Notes: a model not told the origin generated them from the letters alone. 64,000 bases of DNA from JALYZC01 sp963725645 (GCA_963725645.1 CAVRZD010000002.1:62001-126000); one strand, 5' to 3'. Positions 16,713 to 25,008 are shown, counted from the stretch's first letter. Translations and numbers: made by a program.

Positions 16713-17489
16713 ATGCCCGAGGGCGACACGATCCGCTACGCCGTGAACCGCATGCGCCCCGTGCTCGAGGGGCGCGTGCCGGAGGAGATCGTCACCCCGC
16801 AGCGTCGCCATGTCATGGACCGCTGGCCCGAGCGCCTCGCCGGCCGCGCGGTGCGAGCGATCGACGCGCACGGCAAGCACCTGTTCCTGCACTTCGAGGG
16901 TGGCCTCGCGTTGCACTCGCACCTTCGCATGACGGGCGTCTGGGGCACCTACGAGCGCGGGCGCCGGTGGGGCCGGTCGCCGGGCCGCGCGTGGCTCGTG
17001 CTGCGAACGCCGTCCCACGAGGTGGTCGAGTTCGACGGCCCGGTGCTGGAGCTGCTGACCGAGTCGCGGACGCGCTTCGACCGGCGCCTGGCGGCGCTCG
17101 GCCCTGACGTCCTGGCCGACGAATTCGACGCCGAGCGCTTCCTGCGGCGGCTGCGCGCGGACGACCCGACGCGGCCGATCGGCGAGACCCTGCTCGACCA
17201 GCGCACGATCGCGGGCATCGGAAACCTGTGGAAGGCCGAGTCCTGCTGGGAGGCCGGCGTCAGCCCGTGGCGCACCACGGCCGAGGTCTCGGACGAGGAG
17301 GCCCTCGCCGTTGTTGCGGCGGCGCGACCGCGGATGCTGGCCTCGGCCGCCCACGGGCACCAGGGCCGCGACCATCATGTATACGGCCGCGCCGGCCGCG
17401 CGTGCCCGCGCTGCGGCGCGCGGATCCGTGCACGTGGGCAGGGCGACGACAACCGGCGGACCTACTGGTGCCCGAGGTGCCAGCGGTGA
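16713..17489 (+). CDS. nei2: Fpg/Nei-family DNA glycosylase (endonuclease VIII type)
   Basis: This bifunctional glycosylase/AP-lyase acts on oxidised bases. The N-terminus MPEGDTI exposes the catalytic Pro2-Glu3 and is typical of Nei rather than Fpg (MPELPE). A helix-two-turn-helix region (TLLDQRTIAGIGNLWKAE) lies at about 155-175. A C-terminal zinc finger uses Cys231, Cys234, Cys253 and Cys256. The length of 258 residues matches mycobacterial Nei2. It is placed directly after lhr, as in mycobacteria, suggesting a shared repair role. Its stop overlaps the next start (GTGA). Confidence 0.92.
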   Translation: MPEGDTIRYAVNRMRPVLEGRVPEEIVTPQRRHVMDRWPERLAGRAVRAIDAHGKHLFLHFEGGLALHSHLRMTGVWGTYERGRRWGRSPGRAWLVLRTPSHEVVEFDGPVLELLTESRTRFDRRLAALGPDVLADEFDAERFLRRLRADDPTRPIGETLLDQRTIAGIGNLWKAESCWEAGVSPWRTTAEVSDEEALAVVAAARPRMLASAAHGHQGRDHHVYGRAGRACPRCGARIRARGQGDDNRRTYWCPRCQR

Positions 17490-18193
17490 CCGCCGTCCGC
17501 CGGGTCGGGCACAAGGGCGCGAGCCTGATCGCGCCGGGCAACACGCTCGCGTCGTTCGACGCCGCCCTGGCCGCGGGCGTGGACATGATCGAGTTCGACA
17601 TCCTCCCGGCCCACGACACCGGCGAGCTCGTCCTCGCCCATGACCCCGGCGCCGCGCGCCGCGGCGATCCGCCCACGCTCGAGGCGGGCTTGACCCACCT
17701 CGCCTCGCCGGCGTTCGACGGCCTGGACTTCGACGTCGACCTCAAGGGGACGGGCTACGAGGACCGCGTGGTGGAGGCGCTGCGGAGCCATGGCCTCGTC
17801 GAGCGGTCGCTGGTGTGCTCGCAGTACCCGCGCAGCCTCGACCGCGTGCGCGAGCTCGAGCCCGCGCTGCGCGTCGGCTGGTCCGTGCCGCGCGCCTCGA
17901 CGGACTACACGACCACGCCGCTGCTGGGCTGGCTTGCCGTGGCCGTCCTACTGGTGTACCGGCGCCTGCTGCCCCGTCGTGCCGGTCGTGCTCTGCGGCG
18001 TGGCCGAGTCGACGCCATCATGGCCAACTGGCGCGTCGTGACTCCCCGTCTGGTTGACGCTGTGCGTGCGGCGGGCGGGGACCTTTACGCTTGGACGGTT
18101 GACGACGCGGCGCGTATTCGTGCGCTTGCGGGGCTTGGCGTGACGGGCGTTATTTCGAACGACCCCCGCCTCTTTTCCGCCCTCGCCGCCTGA
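17486..18193 (+). CDS. Glycerophosphodiester phosphodiesterase-family protein
   Basis: The 235-residue TIM-barrel protein has GHKGASLIAPGNTLASF near the N-terminus, MIEFDI, LAHDPG and a C-terminal YAWTVDD/GVISNDP, the order of GDPD hydrolases of glycerophosphodiesters. The classical HRG...PENT metal-binding motif reads HKG...PGNT here, so the usual metal-ligand Glu is Gly. Codons from about 17960 to the stop use many more T-ending triplets than the first part. The end overlaps a minus-strand gene by 246 bp. Start is GTG 17486, coupled to nei2. Confidence 0.8.
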   Translation: MTAVRRVGHKGASLIAPGNTLASFDAALAAGVDMIEFDILPAHDTGELVLAHDPGAARRGDPPTLEAGLTHLASPAFDGLDFDVDLKGTGYEDRVVEALRSHGLVERSLVCSQYPRSLDRVRELEPALRVGWSVPRASTDYTTTPLLGWLAVAVLLVYRRLLPRRAGRALRRGRVDAIMANWRVVTPRLVDAVRAAGGDLYAWTVDDAARIRALAGLGVTGVISNDPRLFSALAA

Positions 18194-18670
18194 GACGCCG
18201 ATCAGCCTCGGCGCCGCGGGCGTGGTCGGGCCACCCCCGCCGATCTCGCAGCTTCCGGTCGTCAGCGTGGTCGACTCGCCGCTGCTCCAGCGGACCGAGA
18301 CGACGCCGCGCATGACGAGGCGGTGGCCGACGCTCGGCCCCTGGTACGGGAAGGTGTAGCCGGTCTGGACGTCCTCGCCACCGCCGCCGGCGCGGTACCA
18401 GCCGGAGTCGCCGGCAGCGGCGGCGTGCCAGCCGCCGTCGGCGCTCGAGTACCACTCGACCGCGATGTTCACGGACGAGCCCCCGCGCCCGCGCGCGGGA
18501 ACGTAGGCACCGACCCCGATACCGCCGGCCGACGCGCCGCCGCAGTCGTCGAGCGCCGCCGACGCCTGGCCCGATCCGGGATCGGCCACGGCCACGACCA
18601 CGCCGCCGCTGGCGGCGGCGGCGGCGAGCACGGCGATGACGCATGCAAACAGACGGCGGGGGGGCACCAT
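17948..18670 (-). CDS. Putative secreted protein, antisense-overlapping the GDPD gene
   Basis: A 240-residue product with an N-terminal signal peptide (Arg5-Arg6, then a hydrophobic stretch to about residue 30 ending AVADPGSGQA). A Gly-rich beta-like domain follows, with a Cys pair and aromatic repeats (EWYSSADGGWHAA, GWYRAGGGGED), plus a C-terminal basic tail. The last ~80 codons lie antisense to the 3' end of the GDPD gene. The N-terminal two thirds look real; the tail may be read-through after a lost stop. It is divergent from an ECF sigma gene (46 bp). No family recognised. Confidence 0.5.
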   Translation of the reverse strand: MVPPRRLFACVIAVLAAAAASGGVVVAVADPGSGQASAALDDCGGASAGGIGVGAYVPARGRGGSSVNIAVEWYSSADGGWHAAAAGDSGWYRAGGGGEDVQTGYTFPYQGPSVGHRLVMRGVVSVRWSSGESTTLTTGSCEIGGGGPTTPAAPRLIGVSGGEGGKEAGVVRNNARHAKPRKRTNTRRVVNRPSVKVPARRTHSVNQTGSHDAPVGHDGVDSATPQSTTGTTGQQAPVHQ

Positions 18671-18716
18671 TGCTCATCATCGGCCATTCGCGGTCCGCCC
18701 TCAAGCAGCCGGTCTC

Positions 18717-19286
18717 GTGACGGACTTCGCGCGGCTCCGTAGTACCGTCGTGCCCGAGACCCTCGCCGTGGCCCTCCCGCCGAAAGCCGCCAGCGCCGGC
18801 CTCGACTTCGAGGAGCTCTACCGCTCGAGCCGCGACGATCTGTACGCCTACGCGGCCTCGCTGCTGCACGATCGCGGAGCCGCGGAGGAGGTCACGGCGG
18901 CGGCCTTCGAGCGCGCGTACCGCCGGCGGCGAACCTTCAACCGGCGCCGCGGCAGCCCGCGGGCATGGCTGTTCGGGATCGCTCGCAACGCGGCGCTCGA
19001 CGAGCTGCGCCGGCGGCGACGCCTCGCCGAGCTGGCGGCCGATCCGGAGGACGTCGAGGCCGCCGCACCCGAGGAGGGCGCGGAGCGCGCCGCCGCAAGG
19101 GCCACCGTCCGCGTCGCACTCGCCGATCTGGAACCGCGCGAGCGCGATCTGATCGCCCTGAAGTTCTTCGCCGGGCTGTCCAACCGCGAGCTCGCACGCG
19201 TGCTCGGCGTGAGCGAGTCCAACGCGGGCACGCTGCTGCACCGCGCCGTGACCAAGCTCAGAAAGGCCTGTCATGAGACTGCGTAG
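18717..19286 (+). CDS. ECF-type RNA polymerase sigma factor
   Basis: A 189-residue sigma-70 family protein. Region 2 is at about 30-95 (DFEELYRSSRDDLYAYAASL, then AFERAYRRRRTFNRRRGSPR and AWLFGIARN). Region 4 is at about 130-185 (LEPRERDLIALKFFAGLSNR, then ELARVLGVSESNAGTLLHRA). The following gene starts inside its last codons and encodes a membrane protein of the type used as anti-sigma partner. Start is uncertain: GTG 18717 or GTG 18750. Its regulon is unknown. Confidence 0.87.
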   Translation: MTDFARLRSTVVPETLAVALPPKAASAGLDFEELYRSSRDDLYAYAASLLHDRGAAEEVTAAAFERAYRRRRTFNRRRGSPRAWLFGIARNAALDELRRRRRLAELAADPEDVEAAAPEEGAERAAARATVRVALADLEPRERDLIALKFFAGLSNRELARVLGVSESNAGTLLHRAVTKLRKACHETA

Positions 19287-20403
19287 AGACGCCACCCTCG
19301 ACCCCGAGACCGCACGCGAGCTGGCCGCGCTGGACGCCGCCCTCGCCGGCGAGCCGGTGGATCCCGACCTGGCCGAGCTCGAGGCCCTGGTCCTGGATGC
19401 CCGCGACGCCCGGCCCGAGCCCTCGGCGGAGTTCTCGACCCGGCTCGACGAGCGGGTCGCGGCCGGGTTCCCGCGCCCGACGGGCCGGCGGGCGCCGCTC
19501 GCCGAGCGCCTGCGCCCGAGCCGACGGATGCTGCTCCCCGCGATGGGGGCGGCGGCGAGCATCGTGCTGGTGGTGGGGATCGGCGTGGCCGTGCTGGGCG
19601 GCGGCGGTGGGAGCGAGCCGGTCAACGACGCCGCGACCCTGAGCAAGCCGGCGGCGCCCCGGGCCGGCGCCGCCCAGAGCGAGTCGGTCGCGCCCGCCGC
19701 GCCGCCCGCGGCCACCGCCGCCGGAGGGGCTCGCCGGGTCGAGCGCCACGCCAACCTCGTGCTCACGACCGCATCCGACCGGATCGACGACGTCTCCCAG
19801 CAGGTGATCGCGGTCACCGACGGAGTCGACGGCATCGTGGCGACCTCATCGGTCTCCAGCGGCGACGGCGGCCAGGGCGGCGCGACGTTCACGCTGAAGA
19901 TCCCCGCGGCCAAGCTCTCGACCGCGCTGTCGCAGCTGTCCAAGCTCGGGCACGTCCGGTCGCGAAGCGAGACCGGCGAGGACATCACCGACGCCTACGA
20001 CGCGTCGCTGGCTCGCCTCACGCAGGCGCTGGCCGAGCGTCAGTCGCTCCTCAAGCAGCTCGCGAACGCCACGACCCCGACGCAGTCGGAGAGCATCCGC
20101 GCCCGCCTGCGGATCAACGGCGAGGCGATCGACCAGGCGCGCGGCGCCCTGAAGGACGTCCGCACGCGCGCGAACTACGCCACCGTCGAGCTGAGCGTCC
20201 AGCCGCGGAGCTCGGACGGCGGCGCCGGCGTGGGCTGGACGCCCGACGACGCGCTCGGCGACGCCGCGCGCATCCTCGAGGTCAGCCTGGGCGTCGTCGT
20301 GGTCGGCCTCGCGGCGCTGGTGCCGCTCGGGGCGCTCGGGCTCGCGGCCGGCCTGAGCGCCCGCGCGCTGCGCCGGCGGCGCCGCGAGCAGGCGCTCGTC
20401 TGA
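19273..20403 (+). CDS. DUF4349 membrane protein, probable anti-sigma partner
   Basis: A 376-residue protein. Residues 1-85 are cytoplasmic and charged and could bind the sigma factor. A transmembrane helix at about 89-112 is followed by a Pro/Ala linker, then a DUF4349 domain (VERHANLVLTTASDRIDDVS, then QGGATFTLKIPAAKLSTALS) with a coiled coil (ASLARLTQALAERQSLLKQL). A second transmembrane helix lies near 335-362 with an Arg-rich tail. The ATG at 19273 overlaps the sigma gene by 14 bp, so translation is coupled. Its role as anti-sigma is inferred from position and topology. Confidence 0.75.
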   Translation: MRLRRDATLDPETARELAALDAALAGEPVDPDLAELEALVLDARDARPEPSAEFSTRLDERVAAGFPRPTGRRAPLAERLRPSRRMLLPAMGAAASIVLVVGIGVAVLGGGGGSEPVNDAATLSKPAAPRAGAAQSESVAPAAPPAATAAGGARRVERHANLVLTTASDRIDDVSQQVIAVTDGVDGIVATSSVSSGDGGQGGATFTLKIPAAKLSTALSQLSKLGHVRSRSETGEDITDAYDASLARLTQALAERQSLLKQLANATTPTQSESIRARLRINGEAIDQARGALKDVRTRANYATVELSVQPRSSDGGAGVGWTPDDALGDAARILEVSLGVVVVGLAALVPLGALGLAAGLSARALRRRRREQALV

Positions 20404-20414
20404 CCCGAGGCGGA

Positions 20415-20420
20415 TACGCT
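20415..20420 (+). promoter_or_regulatory. -10 element of the Crp-family gene (probably leaderless)
   Basis: TACGCT ends 7 bases before the ATG at 20428; no Shine-Dalgarno. Confidence 0.5.
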
Positions 20421-20427
20421 CTCGCCC

Positions 20428-21123
20428 ATGGCGGCGAGCACCGACGACACGGCCGCGCTCCTCGCCCGGGTCCCCGTGTTCGAGACCCTCGGCCCCGAGG
20501 ACCTCGAGCAGGTTGCCAGGGTCGCGGTCCCCCGCGGCTTCGAGCCCGGCGAGGTGGTGTTCCGCGAGGGCGACGAGAGCGACACGTGCTACGTCGTACG
20601 GACCGGTCACGCCCGCGCCGTGCGCGGGCACCCGGACGGGCGCACGATCACCCTGGCCTCGTTCGGCCCCGGGGACATCTTCGGCGAGCTGGCGATGTTC
20701 GACGACGAACGCCGCTCGGCAACCGTCGAGGCGACCGACCGCGTCGAGGCGGTCGCGGTGCTCGGCGCCGACATGCGCCGGCTCCTGCAGGAGCACCCGG
20801 AGCTCTCCGCGAAGCTGGTGATCGCGCTCGGCCGGCGCCTGCGCGCCGCCAACGAGCGGCTCGCCTCGCAGTCCTTCCAGACGGTCCAGAGCCGCGTCGC
20901 GACGGTGCTCGCGCAGCTGGTGGAGCAGGCGCGCGCCGAGGGCGCCGGCGAGCGCGACGTGCTGCTGACGATCACGCAGGCCGACATCGCGCAGCTCGCG
21001 GGTTCCTCGCGGGAGTCCGCCAGCCGCTTCCTCGCCGTGCTCGAGCGTGCCGGGGCGGTGACGCAGGGCCGGGGCAAGCTCACGGTCCACGATCCCGCCG
21101 TGCTCGGGCGCTATGTCTACTGA
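20428..21123 (+). CDS. Crp/Fnr-family transcriptional regulator
   Basis: The 231-residue protein has a cyclic-nucleotide-binding beta-barrel at about 10-125: VPVFETLGPEDLEQVARVAV, then GEVVFREGDESDTCYVV and FGELAMFDDERRSATVEA. The phosphate-binding cassette FGELAMF...RSAT is intact, so cAMP binding is plausible. A winged HTH follows at about 165-225 (TITQADIAQLAGSSRESASR). Its last 11 bases overlap the Nudix start. The regulon is unknown. Confidence 0.9.
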   Translation: MAASTDDTAALLARVPVFETLGPEDLEQVARVAVPRGFEPGEVVFREGDESDTCYVVRTGHARAVRGHPDGRTITLASFGPGDIFGELAMFDDERRSATVEATDRVEAVAVLGADMRRLLQEHPELSAKLVIALGRRLRAANERLASQSFQTVQSRVATVLAQLVEQARAEGAGERDVLLTITQADIAQLAGSSRESASRFLAVLERAGAVTQGRGKLTVHDPAVLGRYVY

Positions 21124-21541
21124 GCCCGAGTTCTCCGCCGGCGGCGTCGTCGTGCGCGACGAGGAGTGCGTCGTGATCGTGCCGTTCAAGCGCTCGCAGC
21201 AGGGCCAGCGGGTGCTCGCCCTCCCCAAGGGCCATCCCGACGGCGACGAGTCGCCGGAGCAGGCGGCCACGCGTGAGGTGCGCGAGGAGACGGGCGTGGA
21301 GGCGCAACTCGTCGAGCCGCTCGGTGAGGTGGGCTACCACTACCAGCGCAAGGGCCGGCGCATCCACAAGCACGTGCGCTTCTTCCTGTTCCGCTACCTG
21401 TCCGGGAGCACGGACGACCACGACCACGAGATCGAGGAAGCGCGCTGGATGCCGCTCGGCGAAGCGACCGACGCGCTCACGTACGTGGGCGAGCGCGAGA
21501 TGGCCGCCAGGGCCCTATCCAGGGTGCAGACGGACCGATAG
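21113..21541 (+). CDS. Nudix hydrolase
   Basis: The 142-residue protein has an intact Nudix box, G40-x5-E46-x7-REVREETG (54-61), the metal-binding helix that cleaves nucleoside diphosphates linked to another group. The FSAGGVVVR opening and the HKHVRFFLFRYLSG strand are similar to diadenosine polyphosphate or NUDT2-like hydrolases, but the substrate is not predictable. The ATG at 21113 overlaps the Crp gene end by 11 bp, so the two form an operon. Confidence 0.88.
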   Translation: MSTEPEFSAGGVVVRDEECVVIVPFKRSQQGQRVLALPKGHPDGDESPEQAATREVREETGVEAQLVEPLGEVGYHYQRKGRRIHKHVRFFLFRYLSGSTDDHDHEIEEARWMPLGEATDALTYVGEREMAARALSRVQTDR

Positions 21542-21544
21542 GCT
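21539..21544 (+). promoter_or_regulatory. -10 element of the ASCH gene (probably leaderless)
   Basis: TAGGCT overlaps the Nudix stop codon and ends 9 bases before the GTG at 21554. Confidence 0.45.
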
Positions 21545-21553
21545 GCCCGCACC

Positions 21554-21952
21554 GTGCAGGTGCTGAATTTCTACTCGGCCGTGTTCGCCGACCAGCTGAA
21601 GAAGGGCCGCAAAACGGCCACGATTCGGCTTGGCGACAAGTCCCACAAGTACCGCAAGAACCAGGTCGTCCTGGTCACGATCGGCTACCAGCACTCGCCG
21701 CGCGAGAAGATCTTCGAGGCGGTGGTCGACCAGGTCGAGGTCAAGCGCATCAAGGACCTCTCGCCGCGCGACATCGAGCACGACAATCCCGAGTTCCGCC
21801 GCACCGAGGAGATGATCCACTTCCTCGAGCAGATCTACGGGCGCAAGGTCGAGCTCGACGACACCGTCACGGTCGTGCGCTTCTCGCAGATCGTCGATTC
21901 GCCGTCGGAGCTGTCGGACCGGCTGCGCGGCATCGGCGGCGTGCAGAACTAG
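21554..21952 (+). CDS. ASCH-domain protein
   Basis: The 132-residue protein has an ASCH fold, a PUA-like beta-barrel proposed to bind RNA: VLNFYSAVFADQLKKGRKTA, then TIRLGD and YRKNQVVLVTIG. The GRKTATIRLGD loop matches the GxKxxTxR ASCH motif. A C-terminal helical part (RRTEEMIHFLEQIYGRK) follows. The GTG at 21554 is 12 bp after the Nudix stop. Role is open: RNA binding, or amidohydrolase activity as in YqfB relatives. Confidence 0.8.
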   Translation: MQVLNFYSAVFADQLKKGRKTATIRLGDKSHKYRKNQVVLVTIGYQHSPREKIFEAVVDQVEVKRIKDLSPRDIEHDNPEFRRTEEMIHFLEQIYGRKVELDDTVTVVRFSQIVDSPSELSDRLRGIGGVQN

Positions 21953-21974
21953 CGCCGGACGCCCCGCCAGTCCT

Positions 21975-22001
21975 TTGGCACTCCTCGCACGAGAGTGCCA
22001 A
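21975..22001. promoter_or_regulatory. CIRCE element 1 (HrcA operator) upstream of groESL
   Basis: TTGGCACTC (21975-21983), nine bases, GAGTGCCAA (21993-22001): a perfect CIRCE inverted repeat. It lies upstream of the -35 box, so HrcA bound here would flank the promoter. Confidence 0.95.
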
Positions 22002-22008
22002 GTCACCC

Positions 22009-22036
22009 TTGACATCCCACCCTCCCTGGATAGAGT
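22009..22036 (+). promoter_or_regulatory. groESL promoter
   Basis: TTGACA at 22009-22014, a 16-bp gap and TAGAGT at 22031-22036 form a vegetative promoter between the two CIRCE elements. The start site is expected near 22043. Confidence 0.85.
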
Positions 22037-22046
22037 GACGGGCAGC

Positions 22047-22073
22047 TTGGCACTCGGGGTACGAGAGTGCCAA
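22047..22073. promoter_or_regulatory. CIRCE element 2 (HrcA operator) in the groESL leader
   Basis: TTGGCACTC (22047-22055), nine bases, GAGTGCCAA (22065-22073), directly downstream of the expected start site. HrcA binding here would block initiation, and the hairpin would sit in the 5' leader of the mRNA. Confidence 0.95.
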
Positions 22074-22105
22074 ACCCGCCCCTCATCAACCGGAGGTTGC
22101 ATCAC

Positions 22106-22399
22106 ATGAAGCTCAAGCCTCTCGGCGATCGGCTGATCGTCCAGGCGCTCGAGGAGGAGGAGACCACGGCCAGTGGGCTCGTCCTCCCCGACACCGCCAA
22201 GGAGAAGCCCCAGAAGGGCAAGGTCCTCGCCGTCGGCGACGGCCGGGTCAGTGAGGAGACCGGCAAGCGCACGCCGCTCGACGTCTCCGAGGGCGACGAG
22301 GTCCTCTACAGCAAGTACGGCGGCACCGAGATCAAGGTGGACGGCGAGGACCTCCTGGTCCTGCGCGAGTCCGACGTGCTCGCCAAGGTCGAGTCCTAA
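22106..22399 (+). CDS. groES: Co-chaperonin GroES
   Basis: This 97-residue GroES heptamer subunit caps GroEL during protein folding. Recognisable segments are MKLKPLGDRLIVQALEEEET, then GLVLPDTAKEKPQKGKVLAV and DEVLYSKYGGTEIK. The ATG at 22106 follows a clear Shine-Dalgarno (CCGGAGG, 22090-22096). It sits behind two CIRCE elements, so HrcA heat-shock control is expected, and groEL follows 17 bp later in the same operon. Confidence 0.97.
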   Translation: MKLKPLGDRLIVQALEEEETTASGLVLPDTAKEKPQKGKVLAVGDGRVSEETGKRTPLDVSEGDEVLYSKYGGTEIKVDGEDLLVLRESDVLAKVES

Positions 22400-22416
22400 A
22401 GGAGATTCCGAAACAC

Positions 22417-24051
22417 ATGGCTCACAAGGAACTGAAGTACGACGCCGAGGCGCGCAAGGCGCTCGAGGCCGGCGTGGACGCCGTCGCCAACGCGGTCAAG
22501 GTCACGCTCGGCCCCAAGGGCCGCTACGTCGTCCTCGACAAGAAGTTCGGCGCCCCCACGATCACGAACGACGGCGTGACCATCGCTCGCGAGATCGACG
22601 TCGAGGACGTCTTCGAGAACCAGGGCGCCCAGCTCGTCCGCGAGGTCGCCACGGCGACCAACGACGTCGCCGGCGACGGCACCACCACCGCGACCGTGCT
22701 GGCCCAGGCGATCGTGCGCGACGGCCTCAAGAACGTGGCCGCCGGCGCCAACCCGCTGGGGCTGAAGCGCGGCATCGAGACCGCCGTCGACCAGGTCGTC
22801 GACAGCATCGAGAAGCAGTCCAAGGAGGTCTCCGGCAAGGAGCAGATCTCGCGCGTCGCGACGATCTCGGCCGGCGACGACGACATCGGCGACGTGATCG
22901 CCGACGCGATCGAGAAGGTCGGCAAGGACGGCGTGGTCAACGTCGAGGAGGGCCAGACGTTCGGCATGGACCTCGAGTTCACCGAGGGCATGCAGTTCGA
23001 CAAGGGCTACATCTCGCCCTACATGGTCACCGACCAGGACCGCATGGAGGCCGTGCTCGAGGACCCCTACATCCTCATCGCCAACCAGAAGATCGGCTCC
23101 GTCCGCGACGTCCTGCCCGTGCTCGAGCAGGTCATCCAGTCGGGCAAGTCGCTGCTGATCATCGCCGAGGACGTCGAGGGCGAGTCCCTCGCGACGCTCG
23201 TCGTGAACAAGCTGCGCGGCACGTTCACCGGCGTGGCCGTGAAGGCTCCCGGCTTCGGCGACCGCCGCAAGCGGATGCTCGAGGACATCGCGATCCTCAC
23301 CGGTGGCGAGGTCATCACCGAGGAGATGGGGCTGAAGCTGGAGAACACCCAGCTCTCCCAGCTCGGTCACGCCCGCCGCGTGGTCGTATCGAAGGACGAC
23401 ACGACGATCGTCGACGGCGCCGGTGACTCGGACGCCATCAAGGGCCGGATCAAGCAGATCAAGAGCGAGGTCGAGTCGACCGACTCCGACTTCGACCGCG
23501 AGAAGCTCCAGGAGCGCCTCGCGAAGCTGTCCGGCGGCGTCGCGGTGGTCAAGGTCGGCGCGGCCACCGAGACCGAGATGAAGGAGAAGAAGCACCGCGT
23601 CGAGGACGCGCTGCAGGCCACCCGCGCGGCCCTCGAGGAGGGCATCGTGCCGGGCGGCGGCGTGGCGCTGCTGGCCGCGATCAGCGCGGTCAAGCTCGAC
23701 GCCATCGGGGACGACGACGAGCGCACCGGCGCCCGCATCGTCCTGCGCGCGCTCGAGGAGCCGCTCCGCCAGATCGCGGAGAACTCCGGCCTGGAGGGCT
23801 CGGTCGTCGTCAACGACGTCCGGAAGGCCAAGGCCGGTCAGGGGCTCAACGCGGCCACGGGCGAGATCGAGGATCTCGTCGCGGCCGGCGTGATCGACCC
23901 CGCGATGGTGACGCGCTCGGCGCTGCAGAACGCGGCCTCGATCGCGAAGAACATCCTCACCACCGAGGCGATCGTCGCCGAGATGCCGGAGAAGGAAGGC
24001 GCCGGCATGCCCGGCGGCGGCGGCATGCCCGACATGGGCGGGATGATGTAG
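22417..24051 (+). CDS. groEL: Chaperonin GroEL
   Basis: The 544-residue GroEL subunit is an ATP-dependent chaperonin ring protein. Conserved parts are the start MAHKELKYDAEARKALEAGV, the ATP site VTLGPKGR and NDVAGDGTTTATVLAQAI, and the hinge/intermediate element GIVPGGGVALL. A flexible C-terminal Gly-Met tail ends PDMGGMM, typical of the general housekeeping copy rather than the His-rich actinobacterial paralogue. An AGGAGA ribosome site precedes the ATG. A strong terminator follows at 24079. Confidence 0.98.
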   Translation: MAHKELKYDAEARKALEAGVDAVANAVKVTLGPKGRYVVLDKKFGAPTITNDGVTIAREIDVEDVFENQGAQLVREVATATNDVAGDGTTTATVLAQAIVRDGLKNVAAGANPLGLKRGIETAVDQVVDSIEKQSKEVSGKEQISRVATISAGDDDIGDVIADAIEKVGKDGVVNVEEGQTFGMDLEFTEGMQFDKGYISPYMVTDQDRMEAVLEDPYILIANQKIGSVRDVLPVLEQVIQSGKSLLIIAEDVEGESLATLVVNKLRGTFTGVAVKAPGFGDRRKRMLEDIAILTGGEVITEEMGLKLENTQLSQLGHARRVVVSKDDTTIVDGAGDSDAIKGRIKQIKSEVESTDSDFDREKLQERLAKLSGGVAVVKVGAATETEMKEKKHRVEDALQATRAALEEGIVPGGGVALLAAISAVKLDAIGDDDERTGARIVLRALEEPLRQIAENSGLEGSVVVNDVRKAKAGQGLNAATGEIEDLVAAGVIDPAMVTRSALQNAASIAKNILTTEAIVAEMPEKEGAGMPGGGGMPDMGGMM

Positions 24052-24078
24052 CGAAGCGCTTCAGCGCTTCAGGTCGTA

Positions 24079-24109
24079 CCGGGGGCCCGGCCATGTGCCG
24101 GGCCCCCGG
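24079..24109 (+). terminator. groESL terminator
   Basis: A perfect 13-bp GC-rich stem (24079-24091 and 24097-24109) with the loop CATGT, followed by CGTTTC, lies 28 bp after the groEL stop. Confidence 0.85.
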
Positions 24110-24222
24110 CGTTTCAAGTCCGCGGCGGGAATCAGATCGCTGAGGCGCGGACGCGCCCGGTTTTCTACCCTCTCGAGGAAGGGAATCGGGCGCTCCGGCG
24201 TCTTAATGCACAGAGGATCCTC

Positions 24223-25008
24223 ATGAAACCGACGCCGTCGATGAACGAGCGAACACTTGCCGACCTCGCCGCGCTGGCGGACGGATCGCTCGCGCCCGAA
24301 CGACGTGCCGAGGTCCAGGCCCGCGTGGAGGCCGACCCGGAGCTGCGCGCGCTCGTCGACGAGCAGCGCCGCGCGGTGGACCTCGTACGGACCGCCGCCG
24401 CCGATGCACGTGCTCCGCTTGCGCTGCGCGAGCGCATCGAGGCCGACCGCCAGCGGCTGGGGCCGCGGGCGCGCCGCCGGCGGCGCGGGCTGCTCGGCGG
24501 CCTCGCCGCCGCACTGGCGGTCGCCGCGCTCGCGCTGGCCCTCGCCCTGCCGGGCGGGACGCCGGGTGCGCCGACCCTCGTCCAGGCGGCCGGCCTCAGC
24601 GCGCTGCCGCCCACGAGCGGGCCGCCCGCGCACTCGGACGGCTCGAAGCTGCTGAACACTGCCGTGGACGGCGTCGCCTATCCCTACTGGGGCGACAGCT
24701 TCGCCTGGGAGACGTCAGGCGCACGCCGAGACCGCATCGGCGGCCGCGACACCGCCACGGTCTTCTATGCCAAGAACGGGAAGCGCATCGGCTACACGAT
24801 CGTGTCCGGCAAGGCGCTGAAGACGCCGGCAGGGGCGCACACCACGGTTCTCAACGGCGTCACGCTGCGCTACCTCACGAGCGACGGCCGCACCGTCGTC
24901 ACGTGGCTGCGCTCCGGCCACACCTGCGTGCTGGCCGCGGCGAACGTCTCGCTCCCGGTCCTGCTCAACCTCGCCGCCTGGAAGGGCAAGGGCGGGGTTC
25001 CCTTCTAA
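24223..25008 (+). CDS. Putative membrane anti-sigma factor
   Basis: The 261-residue protein opens with MNERTLADLAALADGSLAPE, an anti-sigma-type N-terminal helix pair lacking zinc ligands. Then come a basic stretch and one transmembrane helix (about 89-112). An extracytoplasmic domain follows (GVAYPYWGDSFAWETSGARR, then GRTVVTWLRSGHTCVLAA). The gene is convergent with the ECF sigma gene that ends 11 bp away, so pairing is inferred from proximity. RBS AGAGGA precedes the ATG at 24223; an ATG at 24241 is possible. Confidence 0.7.
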   Translation: MKPTPSMNERTLADLAALADGSLAPERRAEVQARVEADPELRALVDEQRRAVDLVRTAAADARAPLALRERIEADRQRLGPRARRRRRGLLGGLAAALAVAALALALALPGGTPGAPTLVQAAGLSALPPTSGPPAHSDGSKLLNTAVDGVAYPYWGDSFAWETSGARRDRIGGRDTATVFYAKNGKRIGYTIVSGKALKTPAGAHTTVLNGVTLRYLTSDGRTVVTWLRSGHTCVLAAANVSLPVLLNLAAWKGKGGVPF

